Positions 8,173 through 15,586 of a stretch of DNA of 64,000 nucleotides are shown piece by piece; position 1 is the stretch's first letter, and the number at the start of each line of letters is the position of its first letter. Below the pieces are notes generated by a model that saw only the letters and a program-made list of their open reading frames with translations, made no database searches and was not told where the DNA came from. Made by a program: the position numbers and the translations under genes. The DNA is taken from NCBI GenBank assembly GCA_041725955.1, contig JBGRQE010000003.1, positions 78,511 through 142,510 of the forward strand. The letters are read 5' to 3'. This DNA comes from JBGRPZ01 sp041725955 (GTDB lineage: Bacteria > Bacteroidota > Bacteroidia > Bacteroidales > JBGRPZ01).

Positions 8173-9576
8173 ATGAATCATTTAAAAACAATCTCTCTGG
8201 GGATTATATTTTCAGGAATGACCATGGCGGGTTTTGGTCAATCTCAAGAAGGTGCTATTGATTCAAAGACTTTAAATGAAATCAAAACCTTTGTAAGCAA
8301 CAAAGGAACAGATAAGGCTTTGCGCAATGCCATAACAAATAACGATATTACAGATTTGGCATTAGATAATTCAAATTTCAAAGTTGTAAATCATTATATC
8401 TCCAATAAAGTTAAAACCAAAGGAATTACCAACCAAAAGTCGTCAGGACGTTGTTGGTTATTTACTGGTTTAAACACCATTCGTCCGGCAGTTATTGACG
8501 AATATAATTTGTCTGATTTCGAATACTCTCAAACTTATAACTTCTTTTGGGATCAACTCGAAAAATCGAACCTTTTCCTTGAAGGAATCATTGAAACTGC
8601 AGATCAAGACATTGATAGCCGCTATGTAAACTGGCTGTTAAAACACCCTCTTTCTGACGGTGGACAATGGACTACTTTTGCCGATAATGTGAAGAAGTAT
8701 GGAGTAGTTCCTCAGGAAGTTATGCCTGACACCTACCAAAGTAAGAATACAAAAAGCATGTCTAAGCTTATCAAAAGAAAGCTTCGGGAAGATGCTATGA
8801 TTCTTCGCAAAGGATTCAAAAGCAAGAAAGACAAAAAGGACTTGCGCAAAATTAAAGTAGAAATGTTAGGCGAAGTTTACAGAATGCTTAGTCTTTCATT
8901 AGGCGAGCCTCCTACCGAGTTTAGCTGGCAGTTTAAAAATTCTAATGGAGAAATAAGTCCTATGGAAACTTATACCCCTCAAGAATTCTACAAGAAACAT
9001 GTAAAAATCAATATCGATGACTATGTAATGATTATGAACGATCCTACTCGTCCATATTATGAAGTATTCGAAATTGAATTTGATCGCTCAATAGAAGATG
9101 GCAACAACTGGAAGTATTTGAACCTACCTATGGAAGATATCAAAGAGTTTGCAAAACAATCTATAGTTGATAATCATGCCATGTATTTCTCTTGCGATGT
9201 AGGTAAACAGCTAAACCGCGACTATGGTACTCTTGATATAAACAATTATGACTATGGCGACCTTTATGGTGTGAAGTTTGGAATGACTAAAGAGGAAAGA
9301 ATTAAAACCTTTGATAGTGGCTCTTCTCATGCTATGACTTTGATTGGCGTAAATATCAATAAAGACAACAAAATAGACAAATGGTTGGTTGAAAACAGTT
9401 GGGGAACCGCTACCGGTAACAAGGGTTATTTAACTATGACCGACGAATGGTTTGATAACTATTTATTCAGAGTTGTAATCGACAAAAAGTTTTTAAGTAA
9501 AAAAGCGCTTAAGGTTCTTAAAAAGAAAGCAACTATGCTACCTCCTTGGGATCCTATGTTTGCTCCTGAAAAATAA
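8173..9576 (+). CDS. Exported C1-family peptidase (bleomycin hydrolase/PepC-like)
   Basis: This 467-residue papain-fold peptidase matches the bleomycin hydrolase/aminopeptidase C group (C1B). The catalytic Cys94 lies in SSGRCWLF, His386 in SSHAMTLIG and Asn408 in VENSWG, and the N-terminal Gln of the oxyanion hole is in NQKSSG. Unlike cytoplasmic PepC, it begins with a clear signal peptide (KTISLGIIFSGMTMAGFGQ, cleavage likely after GFG or near Gln23), so it should act in the periplasm or outside the cell. Between the Cys and His lies a long, highly charged Lys-rich insert (residues about 195-228). The gene stands alone and is followed by a strong terminator. The probable role is trimming peptides for uptake by this proteolytic organism. 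Confidence 0.88.
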   Translation: MNHLKTISLGIIFSGMTMAGFGQSQEGAIDSKTLNEIKTFVSNKGTDKALRNAITNNDITDLALDNSNFKVVNHYISNKVKTKGITNQKSSGRCWLFTGLNTIRPAVIDEYNLSDFEYSQTYNFFWDQLEKSNLFLEGIIETADQDIDSRYVNWLLKHPLSDGGQWTTFADNVKKYGVVPQEVMPDTYQSKNTKSMSKLIKRKLREDAMILRKGFKSKKDKKDLRKIKVEMLGEVYRMLSLSLGEPPTEFSWQFKNSNGEISPMETYTPQEFYKKHVKINIDDYVMIMNDPTRPYYEVFEIEFDRSIEDGNNWKYLNLPMEDIKEFAKQSIVDNHAMYFSCDVGKQLNRDYGTLDINNYDYGDLYGVKFGMTKEERIKTFDSGSSHAMTLIGVNINKDNKIDKWLVENSWGTATGNKGYLTMTDEWFDNYLFRVVIDKKFLSKKALKVLKKKATMLPPWDPMFAPEK

Positions 9577-9600
9577 TATTGACTTATAAGATATTAATAA

Positions 9601-9637
9601 AAAAAAGCTACTCTTTTGATTGGAGTAGCTTTTTTTT
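9601..9637 (+). terminator. Strong intrinsic terminator after the C1 peptidase gene
   Basis: The hairpin AAAAAAGCTACTC / GAGTAGCTTTTTT has a short loop and is followed by a run of eight T, beginning 25 bases after the stop codon. Confidence 0.88.
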
Positions 9638-9684
9638 GCCATTATTCAATGTCACTGGCTCAACCGGTCATTCTGAGCCACTCA

Positions 9685-9707
9685 CCGAGGCTCGCCCACG
9701 AGCTCGG
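9685..9707. other. GC-rich hairpin in intergenic island
   Basis: CCGAG(G)CTCG, loop CCCA, then CGAGCTCGG forms a 9-bp stem with one bulge. It lies in a strongly GC-rich stretch (about 9650-9890) that contrasts with the AT-rich surroundings. A second, longer-range inverted pair, GCGGATCA at 9707 and TGATCCGC at 9754, links it to the tandem repeat downstream. This whole 465-base gap between genes holds no convincing coding sequence. Confidence 0.55.
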
Positions 9708-9741
9708 CGGATCACTCTGACTACCTCAGCGGGTGTCTGGC

Positions 9742-9889
9742 ACTAGCTCAGATTGATCCGCTGACTGACTCAAATTGCCATTCCCACTAGCTCAGATTGC
9801 CATTCCGACTGGCTCAGATTGGCATCCCCCACTGGCTCAGATTGCCGTTCCCACTGGCTCAGATTGGCATCCCCCACTGGCTCGATCAC
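9742..9889. repeat. GC-rich tandem repeat, 22/23-bp units, six copies plus a partial
   Basis: Units start at 9742, 9764, 9786, 9808, 9831 and 9853, with a truncated one at 9876. The conserved core is ACTGGCTCAGATTG, followed by a variable 8-9 base tail (CCATTCCC or GCATCCCCC type). The last four units form two 45-base blocks of alternating 22 and 23 bases that differ at only three positions, so the most recent expansion copied a two-unit block. The first two copies are more diverged. On the minus strand the 45-base block keeps frame and reads SEPVGDANLSQWERQ, but I see no gene there. Function unknown. Confidence 0.85.
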
Positions 9890-10041
9890 AAAACAAGTAG
9901 CTGATGTTATATTTACAACACTTAAAAAACAATCAACACCAAGCAAAAACAATTCTTTTTATTATCTTCGTACCATACAGAGCCTTAACTCTTTCTAAGC
10001 TTTAGACTGTATTTGTTCAATACTCCAAATCACTACTCATT

Positions 10042-10755
10042 ATGAAAAAACAAATTCTTGAAGGAATTGGCGCAATAAACAAAAGAGAAACACTTGCTTC
10101 TGTTGAACACGATATAAAAGAGAATGTAATGGCTATTGAGTCGCAACATCCGTTTCCCGGATATCATGGACAAGAACCTGGATGCGACGACACTCCTATT
10201 AGCCTCTTTTTGGTTACAAAAAACAGACATCATTCTGAAGAAATAATTCGTGTTACCCAAAAAACAAAGAAGAACCTTAACTTTTATTTCGACATAGCTC
10301 CGGCAATTATAAATGTATACAATGAAAGATCGTATGCCATTAGAATCAAAGACACTACTTATTCTAATATCGATAAAATCGCAAAAGCATTCCTTGAAAA
10401 TGACATCCCTTTTGAAAGAAAAGCTGCAATAAAGTCATATAGTAGCTTAATCAAGCTCCGTAAATTTTTTATAATCGAAGAAATATCCGAGAATATATAC
10501 AGAGATAAAGAATGGGACGATATGTTCTATTTAAAAATTAACGACATGATTCCATGGGATATATTTGAAGATTTCACCATAGATATAAAAAACAATATGG
10601 AAGATAATAACTTCGATGCTGCTACAGCCATGTTAATTACGCGAGATGGTTTAAACGACTTTGTAAGAATTTATATGGAAACTCCAAACTTAGACCTACT
10701 CAAAGAAATACACAAACGATTTCTTGAACACTGCAAACGAATCCCACATTATTAA
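10042..10755 (+). CDS. Conserved-looking hypothetical cytoplasmic protein
   Basis: I do not recognise this 237-residue protein. It has no signal peptide and no membrane segment, so it is probably cytosolic. Visible features are an N-terminal HPFPGYHGQEPGCDDTP segment rich in Pro, Gly and His, a predicted alpha/beta middle (LNFYFDIAPAIINVYNERSYAIRI, IDKIAKAFLENDIPFERK), and a helical acidic C-terminal part. The order of strand and helix elements suggests a compact alpha/beta domain. The coding pattern is convincing: no competing frame, an ATG start and length well above background. It is monocistronic, between the repeat island and the mechanosensitive channel gene. A promoter-like TATCTTCG lies at 9963. 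No function can be assigned. Confidence 0.75.
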   Translation: MKKQILEGIGAINKRETLASVEHDIKENVMAIESQHPFPGYHGQEPGCDDTPISLFLVTKNRHHSEEIIRVTQKTKKNLNFYFDIAPAIINVYNERSYAIRIKDTTYSNIDKIAKAFLENDIPFERKAAIKSYSSLIKLRKFFIIEEISENIYRDKEWDDMFYLKINDMIPWDIFEDFTIDIKNNMEDNNFDAATAMLITRDGLNDFVRIYMETPNLDLLKEIHKRFLEHCKRIPHY

Positions 10756-10953
10756 ACGATTTATTTTACACTCAAACATTGAAGCAATTAATAACATAAC
10801 AAACTATTACTCACTTTAAAACTACAATAGCTTATATAAAACGTCGCTGACTATTGTCTCTACAAAAAACTTAGTTTATAAATTACTTCATTGTCAGTTC
10901 TAAAAAAAAATCTAGATTCGTCCACTAATTTATAACAAAACTATCAAGCTAAA

Positions 10954-12231
10954 ATGGACCAGTCTTTCAACATTTTCAACCACTTTAACAGACTTTTCAT
11001 AAATGCAGGTTTAAACCGTGAATCTTATGGTGCTCTGCTTAATTTGTTTGATATTATCATCAGTTTAATTATTGCTATTGGATTGTTTTATATTATCCAA
11101 AGATTTGCTATTAGATATATAAACAAACTAATTAGAAGATCAAAAACCAAATGGGATGATATAATGATGGAAAAAGGCGTGTTTAAAAGATTAATACTCC
11201 TGATTCCTGCTATTCTTTTACACATCCTGCTTCCAATGGCATTAGTAGGAAATCCCGAAACACTCATCTTTTTCCAAAAGATATTAAACATCTATATAAT
11301 TTTCGTCATTGCCCTTGTCATTAATTCAGGATTAAACGCAGCAAACGGAATTTACAGTTATTATCAGGTATCAAAGACCAGACCACTAAAAGGAGTTGTT
11401 CAAGCTCTTACAATAATCAACTACTTTATTGCTCTTATAATGATCTTTTCCATTATTCGAAATATCGAAATTGGAAAAATATTTATTGGTTTGGGTACGG
11501 TGTCGGCAGTTCTGTTATTGGTATTTAAAGATAGTCTTTTGGGTTTTGTTGGAGGAATACAGATTTCGATGAATCATTTGGTGCAAATTGGAGATTGGAT
11601 TACTATGCAAAAACATGGTGCAGATGGAACTGTAATAGATATCACCCTAACCACAGTTAAGGTTCAAAACTTCGACAATACAATTATTACAATCCCTACA
11701 TATAGCTTAATAGCCGATTCATTCCAAAATTGGCGTGGTATGACAGAATCGGGAGGTAGAAGAATAAAGAGATCAATAATGATTGATGTTCAAACCATTC
11801 AATTCTGCTCAGACGAAATGCTTAAAGATCTTTCTGAAATATGTTTAATAGAAGATTATATAAAGAAGACACAAGAAGAAGTGAATCAATACAATCAGAA
11901 ACATCATTATGATTGTAATATGATCGTTAACGGAAGACGTCAAACCAATGTTGGAATCTTCAGAATATATATTGAGGAATATCTCAAGAAACATCCAATG
12001 ATTTATAATTCTGGCTTTACTTTTATGGTAAGGCAACTTCAACCTAATGAAAAAGGCTTACCAATAGAGATTTATGTCTCTACTAAAACAACAAATTGGG
12101 TAGAATATGAAAAGATTATGTCGGATATATTCGATCACCTATTTGCCTCTGTCCCTTTCTTCTATCTAAGAGTTGCTCAAATTCCTTTAGGATATGACAT
12201 TCAAACAGCAATTACAAAACTAAAAGAATAA
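10954..12231 (+). CDS. MscS-family mechanosensitive channel, YbdG-like
   Basis: The 425-residue inner-membrane protein has about five hydrophobic segments (residues 28-48, 80-98, 105-125, 150-172, 178-200) followed by the MscS beta domain. The sequence VLLLVFKDSLLGFVGGIQISM is the pore-lining helix and its exit. GDWITMQKHGADGTVIDITLTTVKVQNFDNTIITIPTYSLI with the following FQNWRGMTESGGRRIKRSI is distinctive of the YbdG subgroup rather than canonical MscS. Such channels open on membrane tension and release solutes on osmotic downshift. The gene is single and ends 14 bases before the convergent CrtZ-like gene. Confidence 0.9.
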   Translation: MDQSFNIFNHFNRLFINAGLNRESYGALLNLFDIIISLIIAIGLFYIIQRFAIRYINKLIRRSKTKWDDIMMEKGVFKRLILLIPAILLHILLPMALVGNPETLIFFQKILNIYIIFVIALVINSGLNAANGIYSYYQVSKTRPLKGVVQALTIINYFIALIMIFSIIRNIEIGKIFIGLGTVSAVLLLVFKDSLLGFVGGIQISMNHLVQIGDWITMQKHGADGTVIDITLTTVKVQNFDNTIITIPTYSLIADSFQNWRGMTESGGRRIKRSIMIDVQTIQFCSDEMLKDLSEICLIEDYIKKTQEEVNQYNQKHHYDCNMIVNGRRQTNVGIFRIYIEEYLKKHPMIYNSGFTFMVRQLQPNEKGLPIEIYVSTKTTNWVEYEKIMSDIFDHLFASVPFFYLRVAQIPLGYDIQTAITKLKE

Positions 12232-12244
12232 CAATTCTAAAAAG

Positions 12245-12724
12245 TTAATCTTTTTGTGTCCATTTCTTCCTCTTTATAAATCTTTTTATCTCATGACGAA
12301 AGAATTTAAACGGAGGAATTAATGGATAAAAAGCCTTCCTTGGATCATTTTTATATGCTTTATAAGCCGTAATAACTACCCTATAGTAAAGTTTAGATGC
12401 CCTAAAAACAAATATCCGTACTTTTCTGTGTACCAAAATATCCTGAAGAATAAAGAACATAATCCCATATATAAATATTCCTATAGCAATATACACCAAC
12501 TCATGCATATAAGAATGTGTACCTATATATAAGCATAAAATAAATAGAGCACTAAAGAATACGGCAAAAAAGGGATTCCCTTTCTTCTTTGAATAAGATT
12601 TTTTTGACGACCGAGACTTCATATACCAAAGAGGGCCATAAATAATATGGCGATTAATAGCATAAGCAAAAAACTCCATCAGCACAAAAGCAATAACCGC
12701 ATATATAATCTTTAGAATTACCAT
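12245..12724 (-). CDS. CrtZ-fold membrane protein lacking most di-iron histidines (probable pseudoenzyme)
   Basis: This 159-residue protein has the length, four-helix membrane pattern and backbone of beta-carotene 3-hydroxylase (CrtZ, fatty-acid-hydroxylase superfamily): EFFAYAINRHIIYGPLWYM, NPFFAVFFSALFILCLYIG, IAIGIFIYGIMFFILQDILVHRKV, then VVITAYKAYKNDP. In active CrtZ these positions carry metal-binding His: AHKYIMHG, HxxHH, VHDGLVH and AHRMHH. Here they read INRHIIYG, SRSSKK, LQDILVH and AYKAYK, so only the last His of the third motif and one shifted His near the first remain. A di-iron site cannot form, which makes hydroxylase activity unlikely, yet the frame is intact. It lies 42 bases downstream of idi in the same direction, a neighbourhood typical of carotenoid genes. 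The true role is unknown. Confidence 0.72.
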   Translation of the reverse strand: MVILKIIYAVIAFVLMEFFAYAINRHIIYGPLWYMKSRSSKKSYSKKKGNPFFAVFFSALFILCLYIGTHSYMHELVYIAIGIFIYGIMFFILQDILVHRKVRIFVFRASKLYYRVVITAYKAYKNDPRKAFYPLIPPFKFFRHEIKRFIKRKKWTQKD

Positions 12725-12766
12725 ATCCTTTATATTTAATGTTCAATATTACAAAACTCGTCTAGG

Positions 12767-13285
12767 TCATACCTTCATTCTTTTTACTAGCTCGGCAAAA
12801 GCTATCTTAAACCAAGGAGTATATTTTTTCGGAAAATCATGGATGTCTTTAATTAACTCTGGAATCTTAACCCACGCATACGAATCAACTTCATCTGGGT
12901 TAATATTAGGCTTACCATCAAAATAACCAATAAAAACATGATCATACTCATGCTCAATTAGACCTTGGCCAACATCTGCTTTATATTTAAACGCAAAATC
13001 TTCTTTTAAAACACAATCAAACCCCATTTCTTCACCTAATCTTCTATGCGTGGCTTGCGCAAGACTTTCTCCTTTTCGAGGGTGACTGCAACATGCATTA
13101 GTCCATAAACCTGGAGAATGATATTTGGATAAAGCTCTTTTGTGAATCATCATTTGGTGATTATCATCAAAAATAAAAATAGAAAATGCTCTATGCAAAA
13201 CTCCCTTTCGATGAGCTTCCATTTTCTCCATTACACCCACATCATTATCTTTTTCATCGACAAGAACTACAAATTCTTTATCCAT
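12767..13285 (-). CDS. idi: Isopentenyl-diphosphate delta-isomerase, type I (Nudix)
   Basis: Idi interconverts isopentenyl and dimethylallyl diphosphate in isoprenoid synthesis. The 172-residue protein shows the type I signature: HRAFSIFIFD, then LWTNACCSHPRKGESLAQATHRRLGEEMGF, holding the catalytic Cys in TNACCSHP and the Nudix-like helix REL/GEEMG. The C-terminal catalytic region contains EHEYDHVFIG and NPDEVDSYAWV, with metal-binding Glu residues. The length is normal. It probably heads a two-gene unit with the CrtZ-like gene. Confidence 0.95.
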   Translation of the reverse strand: MDKEFVVLVDEKDNDVGVMEKMEAHRKGVLHRAFSIFIFDDNHQMMIHKRALSKYHSPGLWTNACCSHPRKGESLAQATHRRLGEEMGFDCVLKEDFAFKYKADVGQGLIEHEYDHVFIGYFDGKPNINPDEVDSYAWVKIPELIKDIHDFPKKYTPWFKIAFAELVKRMKV

Positions 13286-13340
13286 ACCTTAATTCTGATT
13301 TAGAAAGAAATTATTAGAATATAAGAACAATTATTTAAAA

Positions 13341-13348
13341 CAAAGATA
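13341..13348 (-). promoter_or_regulatory. -7 element (TATCTTTG) upstream of idi
   Basis: On the minus strand TATCTTTG fits TAnnTTTG exactly and lies 55 bases upstream of the idi start codon. No clear -33 TTTG is visible. Confidence 0.45.
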
Positions 13349-13548
13349 TACTTATTCACTAAAAGTTTCTTAAAAACGAAACTTATAATAAACAACAAAA
13401 CCATTGCAATATTCTACGAACAAAGGAAATAAGAACAAAAAATAACGAGAAAAATAATTTGAAGGGCATATTTATCGTTCTACAATTTACAGGAATAATT
13501 GGCACAATTAATACCCTTTATTATTTTAAAACTCTAAAACATTGTTCT

Positions 13549-14778
13549 ATGAAAAATCGCATTAGTGGTGCAAAACTCTCAGTTGTAAGAGGGGTAGGCA
13601 TTTTAGTAGTCTGTCTGGGATTATTGGTTCTAGGCACGTCGTGTAAGAAAGATAATCAAGTTGCAAATGAAAACAATTCTAGCGTTTCCCTGCCTGCAGG
13701 AGATTATATCGTTGGACTTAACCCTACAAAAACCAAAATTGCTACATTAAAATCATCAGCAGGAACCACTTATAAACAAAGTGTTCAAGTGATGAATTCT
13801 CAACTAGCAAGTTTCCTTCAAAAACAAAATATTGATCCTAGTAACCTTAAGGATGTGTATTGTTCTGCCTTTGTTGGATTTGCAGCAAAATTAACCGCAG
13901 ATCAAGCAAAAGCTCTATCTAATAGTGCAGAAGTAAACTTCATTCAAGAAGATAAACCATTCCAAACAAAGATTACAAAACCTACAAGTATATTAAAAGC
14001 AACTCCTGCTTCTAGTTATACTCCTTGGGGTGTAGCATTTGTAGGTGGTTCACATGATGGAACTGGTAAAAGAGCATGGGTTATTGATACAGGTATCGAT
14101 CCAAATCATCGCGATCTAAATGTTGATGTTGCCAATGGTAGAAACTTCTGTAGCTCTTATCCTGCAGGATCTTCTTCTGAGGATGATAATGGTCATGGAA
14201 CTCACGTTTCTGGTACTATTGCAGCAAAAGGAACCTTTAACGGAATAGTTGGTGTAGCTGCTGGCGCATATGTCGTTCCTGTAAAAGTTGTTGATGCTCA
14301 GGGATCAGGTATCCCTTCAGATTGTATAAAAGGAGTTGATTATGTTTCATACGCAGCTAAACCAGGAGACGTTGTGAATATGAGTCTTGGATTCCCTCTA
14401 AGCACAGCTTTAGATAATGCTGTAAAATCTGCTGCAAATAAAGGAATTATTTTTGTTTTAGCTGCTGGTAATGAACAACAAGATGCAAAGAATTCTAGTC
14501 CACAAAGAGTAATCAATCAGAATGTAATAAAAGTTGCAGCAATTGATAAAAACTCTAAATGGGCATATTTCTCTAACTATGGAAGTTGTGTAGATGTTGC
14601 CGCTCCTGGAGTAAATATTATATCTACTTATAAAGGTGGAAGATATGCTGATCTTGATGGTACATCGATGGCATGCCCTCACGTTGTTGGATTAATGCTT
14701 TTGGAAAAACAAATGAATAAAAAAGGCAATGCATACTGCCCTATTGACCACAAAAATTATCCAATAGTAACTTACTAA
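13549..14778 (+). CDS. S8 subtilisin-like serine protease, lipoprotein with I9 propeptide
   Basis: The frame is open from 13459 (a TTG), but the ATG at 13549 gives a proper lipoprotein signal: basic start, LVVCLGLLVLGTSC with lipid-anchored Cys32. Residues about 47-138 resemble the inhibitor I9 propeptide (GDYIVGLN, AFVGFAAKLTADQAKAL, VNFIQED). The catalytic domain follows with Asp180 (AWVIDTGID), His216 (NGHGTHVSGTIA), Asn308 (LAAGNE) and Ser373 (GTSMACPHVVG), a complete proteinase-K-like set. The protein ends only about 36 residues after the Ser, with no T9SS tail, so it should be membrane-anchored rather than released. The 409-residue product is compact for the family. The gene is monocistronic with its own terminator. 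Confidence 0.92.
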   Translation: MKNRISGAKLSVVRGVGILVVCLGLLVLGTSCKKDNQVANENNSSVSLPAGDYIVGLNPTKTKIATLKSSAGTTYKQSVQVMNSQLASFLQKQNIDPSNLKDVYCSAFVGFAAKLTADQAKALSNSAEVNFIQEDKPFQTKITKPTSILKATPASSYTPWGVAFVGGSHDGTGKRAWVIDTGIDPNHRDLNVDVANGRNFCSSYPAGSSSEDDNGHGTHVSGTIAAKGTFNGIVGVAAGAYVVPVKVVDAQGSGIPSDCIKGVDYVSYAAKPGDVVNMSLGFPLSTALDNAVKSAANKGIIFVLAAGNEQQDAKNSSPQRVINQNVIKVAAIDKNSKWAYFSNYGSCVDVAAPGVNIISTYKGGRYADLDGTSMACPHVVGLMLLEKQMNKKGNAYCPIDHKNYPIVTY

Positions 14779-14800
14779 CATCCCACTATAAAAAAATAAG

Positions 14801-14837
14801 AAGAGGCTATCTGAAAACAATTTTCAGATAGTCTTTT
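14801..14837 (+). terminator. Intrinsic terminator after the subtilisin-like gene
   Basis: GGCTATCTGAAAA, loop CAA, TTTTCAGATAGTC, then TTTT: a 13-bp stem with one G-T pair. Between here and the rpsO promoter (14838-15079) I see only AT-rich non-coding DNA. Confidence 0.85.
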
Positions 14838-15079
14838 ACTTTTATATAAAGAGAGAAAAAGCACTGAAGCTATTTGTAAGTATTGTAAAAAACACAATAA
14901 CTACTTTCCGAGATCTAAAACTAAGTAAACAGCTTATTTCTTCTTACTTTTACAGTTCTTTTCAATGAATTTTACAAAAAACTATAAGCATTAATCATAG
15001 ATAGCTTTTACTCTTTTTCACTCCTTTAAACAATAAAACAAAAAGATTTACGATTTAAGAATTGAAAGCAAAAAAGAAC

Positions 15080-15087
15080 TATCTTTG
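15080..15087 (+). promoter_or_regulatory. -7 element (TATCTTTG) of the rpsO promoter
   Basis: TATCTTTG followed by GCTGCGCC matches TAnnTTTG. A TTG at 15062-15064 is a possible but closely spaced -33 element. It implies an rpsO leader of about 110 bases. Confidence 0.5.
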
Positions 15088-15155
15088 CTGCGCCGATTTT
15101 GGAGCCAATTGACTCTATGAATAGGCATTAATAATTATTGTTAAACAGAATTGAC

Positions 15156-15186
15156 GGTAGTTTGATGACAGAAACTTCTTGCTACC
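15156..15186 (+). promoter_or_regulatory. Candidate structured rpsO leader hairpin
   Basis: In the rpsO 5' leader, GGT/AGTTT pairs with AAACT and ACC as nested stems (AGTTT 15159-15163 with AAACT 15172-15176; GGT 15156-15158 with ACC 15184-15186), ending 21 bases before the start codon. Ribosomal protein S15 is known to repress its own mRNA through leader structures that differ between phyla. Whether this hairpin is such an element is speculation from position. Confidence 0.25.
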
Positions 15187-15207
15187 ATAGATTTAATAGC
15201 TGAAACT

Positions 15208-15477
15208 ATGTACATATCTTCAGAAAAAAAGAAGGAAATTTTTGCGGAATATGCTAAAGACGCAAATGACACTGGTACCTCAGAGGGACAAATTGCTCTT
15301 TTTACATTTCGCATCAAGCACTTATCAGAGCACATGAAGCGCAATAAAAAAGACCTTAATACCGAAAAAGCGTTAGTTCGTTTAGTAGGTAAGCGTCGTA
15401 AGCGCCTTGATTTCCTTAAAAAGAATGATATTGAAAGATATCGTGCCATAATTAAGAAATTAGGCATCAGAAAGTAA
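15208..15477 (+). CDS. rpsO: 30S ribosomal protein S15
   Basis: S15 binds the central domain of 16S rRNA early in 30S assembly. The 89-residue product has the full family pattern: KKEIFAEYAKDANDTGTSEGQIALFTFRI, LSEHMKRNKKDLNTEKALVRLVGKRRKRLDFLKK and the C-terminal YRAIIKKLGIRK. The length is standard. It is followed by a terminator and then pnp, the conserved rpsO-pnp arrangement seen across bacteria. Confidence 0.98.
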   Translation: MYISSEKKKEIFAEYAKDANDTGTSEGQIALFTFRIKHLSEHMKRNKKDLNTEKALVRLVGKRRKRLDFLKKNDIERYRAIIKKLGIRK

Positions 15478-15500
15478 TTATCCAACTTTTTGTTAAGCAC

Positions 15501-15531
15501 AAAAAAGGCAATGTTAAAGTTGCCTTTTTTT
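15501..15531 (+). terminator. Intrinsic terminator between rpsO and pnp
   Basis: AAAAAAGGCAA, loop TGTTAAAG, TTGCCTTTTTT plus T run. The pnp promoter element begins two bases downstream. Confidence 0.85.
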
Positions 15532-15532
15532 G

Positions 15533-15540
15533 TACTTTTG
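15533..15540 (+). promoter_or_regulatory. -7 element (TACTTTTG) before pnp
   Basis: TACTTTTG fits TAnnTTTG and lies 46 bases before the pnp ATG, directly after the rpsO terminator, so pnp can be transcribed on its own. Confidence 0.4.
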
Positions 15541-15586
15541 GCATATTAGTTTCAGTTATTAAGAACCCGCTCAAACCAGAAGATTT

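Noticed and set aside
9742..9889. CRISPR array
   Set aside because: Units are contiguous, only 22-23 bases long and have no unique spacers; there are no cas genes in the window.
9770..9952. 60-residue minus-strand ORF through the GC-rich tandem repeat
   Set aside because: Its sequence is simply the 22/23-bp repeat read in one frame. Unit lengths of 22 and 23 break the frame outside the 45-base blocks, and no promoter or family likeness is seen.
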